Origin: Streptosporangiaceae bacterium
Lineage (GTDB): Bacteria > Actinomycetota > Actinomycetes > Streptosporangiales > Streptosporangiaceae
DNA length: 64,000 nt
Direction of reading: 5' to 3'
NCBI GenBank assembly: GCA_025934635.1
Contig: JAICWX010000005.1
Coordinates: forward strand, 1-64,000
This document shows, in pieces, positions 1-9,423 of the stretch (positions within the stretch are counted from its first letter, which is position 1; each line of letters starts with the position of its first letter). The position numbers and the translations under genes are program-made. The notes under the pieces are model-generated. The model had not been told where the DNA came from, searched no databases, and saw nothing but the letters and a program-made list of their open reading frames with translations.

Positions 1-308
1 CTGATCGTCTGGTTGCTGCCCGGCTGCCAGCCGACGCCGGCGACGAAGTCACCGATGCCGCTCCAGTTCGTGGAGTACTGGTTGCCGCCAGAGCCAACGG
101 TGATGCAAGCCGATCCCTGCCCATTGCTCCACATCTGGTGGTAGTAGCCGTTGGTGGTGCCGGTCTGATTCGAGCAGACGGCGGCATGGGCGACGCCGGG
201 CGCGGCCACCATGGCCGTGGCGGCGGCCAGGACTGCGGCGCAGGCGCCGAGGAATAGCCGTATGCGGCTGGGACAGCGGGTTTCTGGAAGGACGGGGGGA
301 CCGTTCAT
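1..308 (-). CDS. GH11 endo-1,4-beta-xylanase, N-terminal part (cut by left window edge)
   Basis: Reading the minus strand from an ATG at 308 gives a signal peptide (basic n-region RCPSRIR, hydrophobic core, likely cleavage after VAHA) followed by VCSNQTGTTNGYYHQMW and then a stretch ending SGIGDFVAGVGWQPGSNQT. These are the first beta-strands of a glycoside hydrolase family 11 xylanase (NQTGTxxGYYxxxW and NFVAGKGW-type motifs). Family members hydrolyse beta-1,4-xylan outside the cell. A strong ribosome site (AAGGAGGA) about 8 bases before the ATG fixes the start. The catalytic Glu pair and thumb loop lie outside the window, so activity and any binding module cannot be judged. The upstream 309-500 stretch is A+T-rich and carries a 10-bp palindrome. 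Confidence 0.85.
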   Translation of the reverse strand, partial: MNGPPVLPETRCPSRIRLFLGACAAVLAAATAMVAAPGVAHAAVCSNQTGTTNGYYHQMWSNGQGSACITVGSGGNQYSTNWSGIGDFVAGVGWQPGSNQTI

Positions 309-739
309 GTACGGCTTCCTCCTTGATACTGGGCCGTCATCGACCGGAGGGCCAGGTCGCCGGAGGGGTCTCGGGTGGCGGCCGGGCGGCGACCTAGATC
401 GACGGATGTTCATGCCGTCGATGAGTGCATCATTGATCGGCGCAATGAGGATGTCAATTAGTTTCGGAAATATTTCGACACTTATTCATAACCATCATTG
501 ACGTTGGGTAACCATAGAATGGAGATTGAGGCATGCAGTGGGGCGAAAGTTACGAGATTGCCGATGGAATAGCTCGCTTAATGACTGTTGCCGACATAGA
601 GGCCCGGAGGACCGGATCCGGTATCGAAAGGTCTCGACTCCGGAGCAGCGGGTCCGGGCGGCTCACGCGGGCTGGCGGTCAGATCGGCGCGGGCACCGCA
701 GCCGGGCCGGATCCTTGTAGGTGCCGAAAACCTATGTCA
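309..739. other. Intergenic stretch upstream of the xylanase
   Basis: No convincing gene. The xylanase-proximal part (about 400-520) is clearly richer in A+T than its surroundings and probably holds the xylanase promoter. Small reading frames here lack a ribosome site and any recognisable family. Confidence 0.5.
467..476. promoter_or_regulatory. Palindrome GAAATATTTC upstream of the xylanase
   Basis: A perfect 10-bp palindrome about 160 bp before the xylanase start, in the context TTTCGGAAATATTTCGA. Streptomyces xylanase promoters are known to carry short CGAAA/TTTCG palindromes bound by sugar-responsive repressors; the resemblance is partial, so an operator role is an inference. Confidence 0.3.
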
Positions 740-1190
740 CTAGTGCTACCTCGCGATGCTGGCTGCACCGGTGCAGCGCAGTCAGCGTCGACGGGCTCGG
801 GCGCCGGCCGACGCTGGGCGCAGGCAGCGGATCGCCGAGGCACAGCGGTCGGCCATCATCGCCATGGCTCACTCGGAACCGCCCGGGCGGCTGGCGCGCG
901 ACGGAGCCGGGAAGCTGCCGGTTGCCGATGAGCGCGCGCCGGCGCAGTAGACCAGGGACTCCTGGCCCAGGCGGCCCGGGATGCCGGCATCGCCGTGGGG
1001 CGCAGCCAGGTGCGGCGGATCCTGCTGGCCGGGAAGATGCGGTGGCGGCGGATCCGCAGGTGGGCTACGAGCACCGACCCGGAGTCCGTCCCCAACGGGC
1101 CCGCGTCGTGGAGTTCTATACCGCCCCGCCGTCTGGTTCCACGGTGATCTGCGCTGATGAGCCCGGCCTGGTGATCCCGCGCATCCTGAA
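740..1190 (+). pseudogene. IS630-family transposase fossil
   Basis: Different frames of this stretch hold separate pieces of one transposase: a helix-turn-helix-like part near 940-1070 (DAGIAVGRSQVRRILLAGKM, then RWRRIRRWATSTDPESVP in the same frame) and, in another frame near 1090-1175, RARVVEFYTAPPSGSTVIC followed by ADEPGLVIPR. The last block resembles the region around the first catalytic Asp of IS630-type DDE transposases. The frame changes in mid-gene and the remaining catalytic region is missing, so it is inactive. Terminal inverted repeats were not found. Confidence 0.7.
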
Positions 1191-1879
1191 GGCGGCGGTC
1201 AACCTGCTCGTCGGCCGGGACTGGCTCACAGGGCCACTCGGCCGCAAGGAACATGCCTCACAACGGTCGAGCACAGGGCTGAACGAGCTTGGTCGCCAGT
1301 ATCGCTAACGGGATTCTGGGGAGCCAGACGGGGAGCCGACGACCACAGATTCCGGCCTGCATCAAGCCACGTCCAGCCATGGCCGGAACGGCCAACTGGC
1401 ACGTCAGGCCACATCCAGCACTACGAGGCGACACTTCGAAAGTGCATCCTAAGCAGTAGGTCCCGCGTCCGAGTCGCGGTCGGGACGCAAGTTATGCAGG
1501 TAAAGCTTCTTATTCGAAAACTTTGCCAGGTCAATGAGTGACCGCCTGCGAGCAGTCACTCATATCTGATGCCTATTCGGGTGAGTAATGCGTTCACCAG
1601 GCAAAACCGTGGCCCGGTCCGCGCTGCACGGTGGTCCGCCGGCGGGGAGCCTAACGGGGAGCCAGCCGGCATGGCGCCGTGCGGGGACGATCACGCTGGT
1701 CTGCATGGGGAATCTCGTCGTCGGCATGTTGCGATATGCTTTGTGGCGCAGGCGGTCCGGCCGCCTCCTGGTCCGCGGGGAGCGCTTTGAGCGCACCGGA
1801 TTTCAGCTTCTGTAATAGGCAGCTCTGTTCCTTTTCCTGCCCGATGACGCGGACCCGCGGGCGCGAGGAAAGGACTGCT
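1191..1879. other. Gene-free stretch before the S53 protease
   Basis: No supported gene. It may include more decayed insertion-sequence DNA on the left. It holds a 9-bp inverted repeat at 1534-1563 and the ribosome site GAGGAAAGGA (1864-1873) of the following protease. A reading frame extends upstream of the protease, but its residues are atypical, so I treat 1191-1879 as non-coding. Confidence 0.5.
1534..1563. repeat. Inverted repeat ATGAGTGAC / GTCACTCAT
   Basis: A perfect 9-bp stem (1534-1542 with 1555-1563) around a 12-base loop, about 320 bp upstream of the S53 protease start. It could be an operator or a fossil insertion-sequence end; no neighbouring gene decides between them. Confidence 0.4.
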
Positions 1880-3217
1880 GTGCCTGTTATCCGACGTACA
1901 CCCATCCTGCGCGCGGCGGCGGTGAGCATTGCCGCTGCCGGAGCACTCGCCGCGGCTGCGGTATCCGGTCCGGCAGCGAGCGGGAGCACGGCGGCGTCGG
2001 CTGCCAGCGGCGCGATGGCGGCGCGCGCGGCAGCCGGCTCGGCCGGCGATTGCCTGACCGTGGCCTCGCCTGCCTGTTATTCGCCAGCGCAGGTCCGGGT
2101 CGCTTACGGGATCCAGCCGCTGACCGAGCGCGGTATCACCGGCCGGGGCGAGACCGTCGTCCTGCCGGAAATCGCGGATTCACCAGGTGAAAAGCCGTCC
2201 GACATCCGGCAAGATCTGACCCGCTATGACAGCAAGTTCGGCCTGCCTGCCGTCAACTTGCAGGTCGATGCGGCGCTGGCGCCGGGCTCTCACCCGTTCG
2301 AGGCGTCCGGCGAGTACGCAGGGGACGTCGAGATCGTGCACGCGGTCGCCCCGCAGGCCGCTATCCGGGTGATCCTGATTCCCGGCAACAACAGTGTGTC
2401 GGCAGGCGTCAAGGACTATGCCACGGCGCTGCGCATGGCGGCGGCCCTGGGCGGGGTCGTCGGACTCACCAACTCGGTGAGAGAAAGCTGCCTGGATCCC
2501 GAGGAGACAGCGATGCTGCACTCGGCGCTCCAGTTCGACCAGGCGCACCATGTGACTGTCGCCGTCTCCTCGGGTGATTTCGGCGCGGCAGGTAATCCGT
2601 GCACGACTACCCCTGCCCCGGGCAGGGGGGTGGACTTTCCCGCCTCGGATCCGCTCGCCCTCAGCGTCGGCGGCACCAGCCTGGACGCGAACCACCGGAC
2701 CGGCGCTTACATCGGCGAGACCGTGTGGAACCGGCCGGACCCGGCTGAAGGGTTCATCTCCGGGTCAGGCGGCGGCTTCAGCAGCGAATTCGCCCGTCCG
2801 GCCTACCAGGATGGCGTCCCCGGCATCGGGGCACGCCGGGGCGTGCCGGACGTGTCGGCCGATGCCGACCAGGACGCCGGTATCGTCTTCGGTGAGGTGT
2901 TCGGCGGCACGTTCTTCATCGCCCCGGCCGGCGGGACGAGCGCGAGTGCGCCGTTCTGGGCCGGGATCGTGGCGCTGGCCGACCAGTACGCCGGGCGGCA
3001 TCTCGGCTTTGTCAATCCCGCTATCTACCAGGTCGGCCGCAGCACCCAGTACCACCGCGCGTTTCACGACGTCACGAAGGGAGACAACACCGTCAGGTCC
3101 GGGCCGTTCACCATCAAGGGCTTTAACGCCACCCGAGGCTGGGACCCGGTGACCGGCTGGGGCAGCCCCGATGCCCAGGTGCTCATCCCGCTTCTGGCGC
3201 GCTACGTCGCCAGGTAG
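1880..3217 (+). CDS. Secreted S53 (sedolisin/kumamolisin-like) serine-carboxyl peptidase
   Basis: A 445-residue exported protease. The GTG start at 1880 is chosen because GAGGAAAGGA lies 7 bases before it and because it opens directly into a signal peptide (VIRRTPILRAAAVSIAAAGA...). The sedolisin catalytic Glu and Asp are E145 and D149 in GEYAGDVE, the oxyanion Asp is D233 in SSGDFGA, and the nucleophile is S354 in GGTSASAPF. These enzymes cleave proteins outside the cell, usually at acid pH. Most sedolisins carry a propeptide of about 180 residues; here only about 110 residues lie between the signal peptide and the Glu/Asp pair, so no full-size propeptide is present. The next gene starts 7 bases downstream and may be co-transcribed. 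Confidence 0.9.
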   Translation: MPVIRRTPILRAAAVSIAAAGALAAAAVSGPAASGSTAASAASGAMAARAAAGSAGDCLTVASPACYSPAQVRVAYGIQPLTERGITGRGETVVLPEIADSPGEKPSDIRQDLTRYDSKFGLPAVNLQVDAALAPGSHPFEASGEYAGDVEIVHAVAPQAAIRVILIPGNNSVSAGVKDYATALRMAAALGGVVGLTNSVRESCLDPEETAMLHSALQFDQAHHVTVAVSSGDFGAAGNPCTTTPAPGRGVDFPASDPLALSVGGTSLDANHRTGAYIGETVWNRPDPAEGFISGSGGGFSSEFARPAYQDGVPGIGARRGVPDVSADADQDAGIVFGEVFGGTFFIAPAGGTSASAPFWAGIVALADQYAGRHLGFVNPAIYQVGRSTQYHRAFHDVTKGDNTVRSGPFTIKGFNATRGWDPVTGWGSPDAQVLIPLLARYVAR

Positions 3218-3224
3218 GCCAGCG

Positions 3225-4763
3225 ATGCCCGCCCAGCGCTCGCTGCCCGCCCATCCGAATCTGCGGTACTTCAAGCAGGAAGCCAAGCAGCGGGTGCGAT
3301 CCGGCGAGTTCGCCACCTTGCACCAGGCCCAGCGGGCCCTCGCCGCCGAGCATGGCCTGCCGAGCTGGCCAGCCTTCCTGCACATCATCGAGGTCCAGCG
3401 CGGTGCGGAAAGCCGGGTTCTGCCGCAGATCCGGTGGGTGATCTCCCGGTTCCGGGGTGCCAGCGAGCCTGGGTGGGCGCCGCCCGGCGAAGCCGAGCTG
3501 CGAGAGCACTTCAGTGACGAGTTCATGGACGAGACATCGGCGCCGGAGCTTGTCGCGTTCATGACCGGCCATGGCGTCGACCTGTCCCAGGAACTCGCCA
3601 TCACCGCGCAGTGGCCACTGCATGCGCGGTTCCGGCTCGACGGCATCGAGGTCTATGTGGATGCCGAGGCCGACCCGCCGCACCGGATCACCAGCCTGCA
3701 TGCCTTCGCCACCGGCATACGGATCACGGACAGCCGGATCGCCGCAGCCGAAGCGGGCGGCCGCCATGAGATTCCCGCGGCGGTGGCCGGGATCATCGAG
3801 GAAGCCGCCACCGACCTCGGCCTGCCTGGCCTGGTGCTGGCCGGCCAGGCCGGTCCGGGGGCTCCCATCTGGACAGCGGTCGCCGGCCTGGCCGATCTGG
3901 ACAGGTCCGAGCCGATGCGGCCAGACCACAGGTTCCCCGCGAACCAGATCTCGGCGCTCATCACCGCGGTCGCGGTGCTGCGCCTGGTCGCCGACGGCCA
4001 GGTCGGCCTGGACGACGCGGCGAACGACCACCTGCGCACGGTCGCCCTCGCCGACGAGACCGTCACCATCAGGGAGCTGCTCACCTACACCAGCGGGGTG
4101 AGCAATCCCGGCACGCTGTTCGGCGAGAATGTCCCGGACCTGGCAGCGCTGGTCGGCCCGGTGCTAGCCTGCGGCGGCCCGCGCAGGGTCTTCCGGTTCC
4201 GGCCCGGCAGCTACGCTGCCCTGGGGCAGCTCGTCGCCGACGTCACCGGGACTGCGTACGCCGACGCCGCCGCCCGGCTGGTGCTCGGACCGCTGGGCAT
4301 GGCTGCCTCGTCGTTCCCGGCCTCGGTGGCTGAGATCGGAACCGGCGTGGTCACCGGTTACGAAGTGGGGGCCGGCAGGTCCTTCGCATCCGTGCCCGCC
4401 AGCATCTGGACCGTGCCCGCCGCCTGCGGCCTGTGGACCACAGCGGCCGACCTGGTGCGGCTGGCTGCCGGATGGTCATCGCTGCTGCCAGCCGGACTGG
4501 TCCGCGAGACATTCCGGCCGCATACCCGCACCGGCCCGGGCGAAGCCTCGGTCGGCCTCGGCTGGGGCATCTACCCTGATGGTGACCGCGCCGGAACCGG
4601 AGGCCTGAGCCTTGGCGCGAGCGCATTCCTGCTCATCCGCCGAACCAATAGCCAGGTCCAGGTCGCACTGACCAACCGGCACTATCCGATGGAAGAACTG
4701 GCCGGCTGTGTCCTCGATGCCATCCCGCTGGCACCGTCCAGCCTGGCCACGGGAACCGGATAG
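3225..4763 (+). CDS. ORF12/LpqF-type serine-hydrolase-fold protein lacking catalytic motifs
   Basis: A 512-residue protein beginning at ATG 3225, 7 bases after the protease stop. The first ~50 residues (HPNLRYFKQEAKQRV, GLPSWPAFLHII) resemble a short N-terminal segment seen in some actinobacterial ankyrin-type proteins. Residues about 75-160 resemble the steroid-isomerase-like N domain of clavulanate ORF12 and LpqF, followed by a class C beta-lactamase/S12 fold (FPANQISALITAVAVLRLV, LLTYTSGVSNPG). In the S12 fold SxxK becomes S243-A-L-I246, YxN becomes Y330-A-A, and no HxG/KTG motif is evident. The fold is thus recognisable while the usual acylation chemistry is not. No signal peptide is seen. 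It may be a binding or scaffold protein; a true function is unknown. Confidence 0.65.
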   Translation: MPAQRSLPAHPNLRYFKQEAKQRVRSGEFATLHQAQRALAAEHGLPSWPAFLHIIEVQRGAESRVLPQIRWVISRFRGASEPGWAPPGEAELREHFSDEFMDETSAPELVAFMTGHGVDLSQELAITAQWPLHARFRLDGIEVYVDAEADPPHRITSLHAFATGIRITDSRIAAAEAGGRHEIPAAVAGIIEEAATDLGLPGLVLAGQAGPGAPIWTAVAGLADLDRSEPMRPDHRFPANQISALITAVAVLRLVADGQVGLDDAANDHLRTVALADETVTIRELLTYTSGVSNPGTLFGENVPDLAALVGPVLACGGPRRVFRFRPGSYAALGQLVADVTGTAYADAAARLVLGPLGMAASSFPASVAEIGTGVVTGYEVGAGRSFASVPASIWTVPAACGLWTTAADLVRLAAGWSSLLPAGLVRETFRPHTRTGPGEASVGLGWGIYPDGDRAGTGGLSLGASAFLLIRRTNSQVQVALTNRHYPMEELAGCVLDAIPLAPSSLATGTG

Positions 4764-4849
4764 CACAAACCCGCGCAAGCAATCCGGCTGCCCGGTTCAA
4801 AACCGTACATAGGTAGCTGACCTGCGAGTATGCCTGACATGCTCACCGT

Positions 4850-5180
4850 GCGGGTGGCAGGATCGCGGGCTCGTGATGGTCCGGCTGCTTTACCTGGTCT
4901 TCGTCCGCCTGACTGGCTGGATAGCTGGATGGCACTGCTGACACGCTCCACGGCGTCGAAGGACGCCGAGTTGCTAGTGCTGCGCCAGAAGGTGGCAGTG
5001 CTACGGCGGCAGCACCTAAGCCGAGGCTGGACTGGGCCGACCAGGCGGTGCTCGCCGTGCTGGTCCGCTGGCCGTGGACCTATCCCGGGATCCAGGGCGA
5101 GGTGCTCGGCCTCGGATACCGGATCGGGGCCCCTGCCGTGCGCCGATTCGGCGCGGCTGACAGTTGCACCTAATTCTTCA
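4850..5180 (+). pseudogene. Integrase-core (rve) transposase fossil
   Basis: The reading MVRLLYLVFVRLTGW at 4876, then in another frame STASKDAELLVLRQKVAVLR, matches the N-terminus of a common actinobacterial integrase-core transposase. Later the phrase YPGIQGEVLGLGYRIGA appears in yet another frame, which normally lies much farther along the protein. A short duplication (ctggatagctggat) near 4918-4932 breaks the frame and the middle is deleted. The DDE core is absent, so the element is dead. Confidence 0.7.
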
Positions 5181-5497
5181 GGCGGCGAACACAGATCGCC
5201 CGGTTCTGCGCAGTCGCAGCATCGCCGAACTCTCTTCCGGAACGGTTGTCCCGGATGTCGTGCGTCAAGATGTCCTAGTGGCTAGCGCGGGCAGGGATGA
5301 ATGGTTCCCTTCCCTGGTCTTGGATGCGCCGGGCGCCGAAGCGGAAAAGGGCGGGCGGCCAGGCGCCGCAGCCAGGCAATGGTGGGCTCGGTGCCGCCTT
5401 CTTCGACGCACTCGACGTCATCCACGGTCATGTCGGCTCGGGCTGCTAGGTCGGCGACGCTTGGCGGTTTTCCACCGCAGGCACTCGGTGGTCACGT
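5181..5497. other. Gene-free stretch between transposase fossil and aminotransferase
   Basis: I see no gene, hairpin or repeat that I can support. It probably continues the decayed insertion-sequence DNA and contains the end of the convergent aminotransferase transcript. Confidence 0.4.
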
Positions 5498-6844
<1,347 letters not shown>

Positions 6845-6923
6845 CTACGTCCGGCCTACGCGACCCGTCCACCTCACGGTCCTGGCGGACCCTGTACGTC
6901 CTCAGCGGCCCTAAGCCATCGCC

Positions 6924-6955
6924 TAGCTCCCGCCGTCCGCGGACGGCGGGAGCTA
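6924..6955. repeat. 32-bp perfect palindrome
   Basis: Every base from 6924 to 6955 pairs across the centre (half-site TAGCTCCCGCCGTCCG). It lies between the start of the minus-strand aminotransferase and the small plus-strand gene at 7035. No T-run follows on either side. It could be an operator for either divergent gene or a mobile palindromic repeat. Confidence 0.7.
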
Positions 6956-7034
6956 CGGCTTTCGCCCGATGTGGCGGCGCGTGTCTTAGCCGTAAGTTGC
7001 GAATATAGGCACTCGCCAGTCAAGGAGCAACCCG

Positions 7035-7235
7035 ATGAACGCTTACCTGGTCAGCCAGACGCAGCAGATGGAGCGAGCCAGGACCTTCGCGGAGATCCGT
7101 CGGATTGAAGAGCGGGTCAGCACGATAGCCCAGGCCAGGCCGCAGAAGCGGCGCCGGGCTGCCTGGCCGTTCGGCCTCCTGGCCGCCCACCGCCGGCGCG
7201 CGGCCGTGCCGTGCGACAGCGCTGTCCAGGCATGA
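7035..7235 (+). CDS. Small basic protein of unknown function (66 aa)
   Basis: The ATG at 7035 follows a good ribosome site (AAGGAGCAACCC, spacing about 8). The product begins MNAYLVSQTQQMERARTFAE with an amphipathic helical N-half rich in Gln, Arg and Glu and a basic C-half (KRRRAAWPFG). There is no signal peptide or clear membrane helix and I recognise no family. Its neighbour downstream on the other strand is a decayed acetyltransferase. Confidence 0.55.
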   Translation: MNAYLVSQTQQMERARTFAEIRRIEERVSTIAQARPQKRRRAAWPFGLLAAHRRRAAVPCDSAVQA

Positions 7236-7309
7236 ATTCCCCGCCGGGAGCTGGCGGGCTACTCCGCCGGTGGCCGGGTCCATCGCCATTCCCAGACCGC
7301 GCCAGCTTC

Positions 7310-7663
7310 GGGGTCCTCCGGGCAACTTCGTAGCCGATCTCGACGGCGCGGCCGGCTGGCGGGGCGGCGAAGCCACCTGAGCCGGGCAGCCGCCCGGTCG
7401 CGCGATCGATGAAGAACTGCATCGACCACGAGCGGTCAGCCTCCCGTGCGTTCTGGAGGTGCCCCAAGGTGAAGACGATGGCCTCCGGGAACTCGGGCCA
7501 GCCAGCCGGAACGGGCGAGCCGATCAACTCGCCGAACAGGACGCGGTCCGCGCTCAGCGCGTTCAGCAACGACACGGTGGCAGGGATCAGCCGGACCTGC
7601 GGGTGATCGGGGCCAGCCCGGATCTTACCCGCAGGGACTACGGGGTCGCCGGCCCAAGGCACG
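7310..7663 (-). pseudogene. GNAT acetyltransferase fragment
   Basis: The minus-strand translation contains SLLNALSADRVLFGELIG, then VPAGWPEFPEAIVFTLG and GSGGFAAPPAGRAVEIGYEV, the N-terminal half of a common actinobacterial GNAT protein. Right after GYEV the expected acetyl-CoA loop (RGxGxA) is not readable; the frame continues into unrelated Arg/Gly-rich residues. Ends are approximate. I judge it truncated. Confidence 0.6.
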
Positions 7664-7701
7664 CGCGGATACCGCTGCCGCGGCGTGCGGTAGTTCGTAG
7701 G

Positions 7702-8683
7702 GTGACTGGTGTGGGTACCGCCCCGGAGCTGAGCGCGATCATCATCGCGGGGACCGCGGCGGCCCTGTTCCTGTCGCGCAGGCCATATACGGATAACGCC
7801 GCGGGCGGGCGGCCCGGGCCCCCGGTCTTGTCGCTGGCCGCGGTGATCATGATGATCTACCTCAACCAGGTGCTGTTCACCGTGTACGTGATCCGGGTCT
7901 GGCACGGGGACCCGTCATTCATCGCGCGGTATCTCCCGGCAGGCTGGTTCACGCTCGCCCGCGGCCAGGGAATGGAGGCGCTAGCGCGCCAGTGCCCTGA
8001 TCCCGGCCTGCTCGCCCCGGCGGTGCTGCGGGTGCAGGCATTCCTGGAGCTGCCCTTGGTCGTGTTCGCCTACCTGACGGTGAGCCGCTGGTTTTCGGCC
8101 GGCGCGTACCGCGCGGCGCGGCGGCTCGTATGGCCGGCCTCAGCCGCTGTGGGCGGGGCGGCTCGCCGGACCGCCGCCCGCCCTGGCCGTGCTGGTCGCG
8201 GCGCGGGCGTCGGCGCCGTTGCTGCCGCGCCGCCCGCCCGGTCCCGGGGTGGAGTCGATCACCCGGTCGTTCGGCGCTTTCCTGCCGTTGTTCTTCGTCC
8301 CCGCGCTGCCGGTACGCTATGGCCTGATCGGCTGGGGCACCACGTACGTGGCCGCTGCCGCGGCCTTGGTGCTTGTCACGGCCGCGGCCGTGCGCGGGAT
8401 CGCTGGCACCTTCGCCCGCAGCCCGGTGAACCGGGTGCGCTGGCTCGCGCAGATGGCCATCACCGTGGCCGCGGGCCTGGCCGCCGGCACCGCCGCCAGC
8501 ATGCTGCTGCGCGATGGCTATCCCGAGTCCCGCCTGCTGTGGACCGCCGCCGCGTTCTTCATCGGCGCCACCACCACCTGCGCGCTCATCGACCCGCACC
8601 CTCGTCCTCGATCGCTGCCCGGGGAAAGCGCGGCGGCGCAGCCCGCGGCAGCGGCCCCGCCACTGGACCAGACGCTGCCCTGA
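7702..8683 (+). pseudogene. Frameshifted integral membrane protein
   Basis: Two overlapping frames encode what appears to be one polytopic protein. Frame 1 (GTG at 7702 or 7711 to about 8140) gives helices such as LSAIIIAGTAAALFLS, LSLAAVIMMIYLNQVLFTVYVI and VLRVQAFLELPLVVFAYLTV. Frame 2 (about 8145-8683) continues with LPLFFVPALPVRYGLIGWG, YVAAAAALVLVTAAAV and LLWTAAAFFIGATTTCAL. Both halves show strong G/C third-position bias, and neither ends or starts sensibly alone. The shift falls within about 8135-8190. I do not recognise the family; a sequencing error is possible, so it may be one intact gene. Confidence 0.55.
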
Positions 8684-8739
8684 GCTCCGGACTATCGAGG
8701 GCCACCCTCGTGCGGCTCCGGGAGTTCCGCCGGCCGAGG

Positions 8740-9315
8740 TCATGGTTGCGAGGGGAAAGCGCGCGCGAAGGCCAGCACCGTCTGGCGATCGGCGGCGTCA
8801 TCGTCGGGGAGCTCCCGGCGCCGCCAGCGCAACAGCAGTTCGTCGATCTCGCGGCCGACCTCGACGAGCTCAGCCGGGGTCAGCCGGAGCCAGTAGTGGC
8901 CCGAGAAGGCCGCCTCGTCCCACGGCGCACTGGCGCTACGAACGAACTCCTGGGCACGGTCACGCTCGCGGTCGACCTGGACGGCCATTGCGGCTCTGAC
9001 CGTTGCCTGGCCCGCTGGCTGGTCGCGGAACTCGGCGGGCGTCCAGGTGTACCCCCGCGTCACCAGCCTCCACTGGCTCTGGCGCCGGTCGTGCGCCGAC
9101 TCGGCTCGTTCGACCAGGCCTGCTTGTGACAGCACTTTGAGGTGGTGCGAGACGCTCCCGGTCGCGAGACCGACGGCAGCGGCCAGGGCCGAGGTCGTGG
9201 AGGTGCCCGCGACAGTGAGGGCGTCCATCAGCCTGGCCCGATCCGGGTTCCCGAGCGCGGCCAGCGCCTCGAGGTGGTGGAGGGTCCGGACGTCTCCGGG
9301 GGTACCGTCACGCAT
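8740..9315 (-). CDS. ArsR-family winged-helix repressor
   Basis: A 191-residue regulator from ATG 9315. LEALAALGNPDRARLMDAL and ATGSVSHHLKVLSQAGLVE are the ArsR-type DNA-binding domain; the C-terminal ~110 residues (WLRLTPAELVEVGREIDELLL) resemble the effector/dimer part of larger ArsR proteins such as those controlling detoxification genes. No ArsR3 metal-binding CxC motif is evident in the recognition helix, so a small organic ligand is more likely than a metal. An upstream in-frame start at 9396 would run across the operator and is rejected. The gene diverges from an aldo-keto reductase over the palindrome at 9334-9353. Confidence 0.85.
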   Translation of the reverse strand: MRDGTPGDVRTLHHLEALAALGNPDRARLMDALTVAGTSTTSALAAAVGLATGSVSHHLKVLSQAGLVERAESAHDRRQSQWRLVTRGYTWTPAEFRDQPAGQATVRAAMAVQVDRERDRAQEFVRSASAPWDEAAFSGHYWLRLTPAELVEVGREIDELLLRWRRRELPDDDAADRQTVLAFARAFPSQP

Positions 9316-9333
9316 ACCGCCAACTATACAAGA

Positions 9334-9356
9334 AAATTTGCGCAAACAAATTTGCG
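9334..9356. promoter_or_regulatory. Putative ArsR operator between divergent genes
   Basis: The inverted repeat AAATTTG (9334-9340) and CAAATTT (9347-9353) with a 6-base spacer sits 19 bp upstream of the regulator start and 68 bp before the reductase start. AAATTTGCG is also directly repeated at 9334 and 9348. This A+T-rich island in G+C-rich DNA has the shape of an autoregulatory site. Confidence 0.65.
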
Positions 9357-9423
9357 GACATACGGTGGCACCCATGAGCCGTACTCGATCAGTCAAGTCA
9401 CCGTCCCGCGGCGGGGGCCCGCG

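Noticed and set aside
1440..1500. tRNA-like stretch
   Set aside because: No consistent cloverleaf, no T-loop consensus and no acceptor pairing could be drawn.
1679..1879. Upstream in-frame start for the S53 protease
   Set aside because: Residues from 1679 do not form a signal peptide or propeptide and lack a ribosome site, while GTG 1880 has both signal peptide and GAGGAAAGGA.
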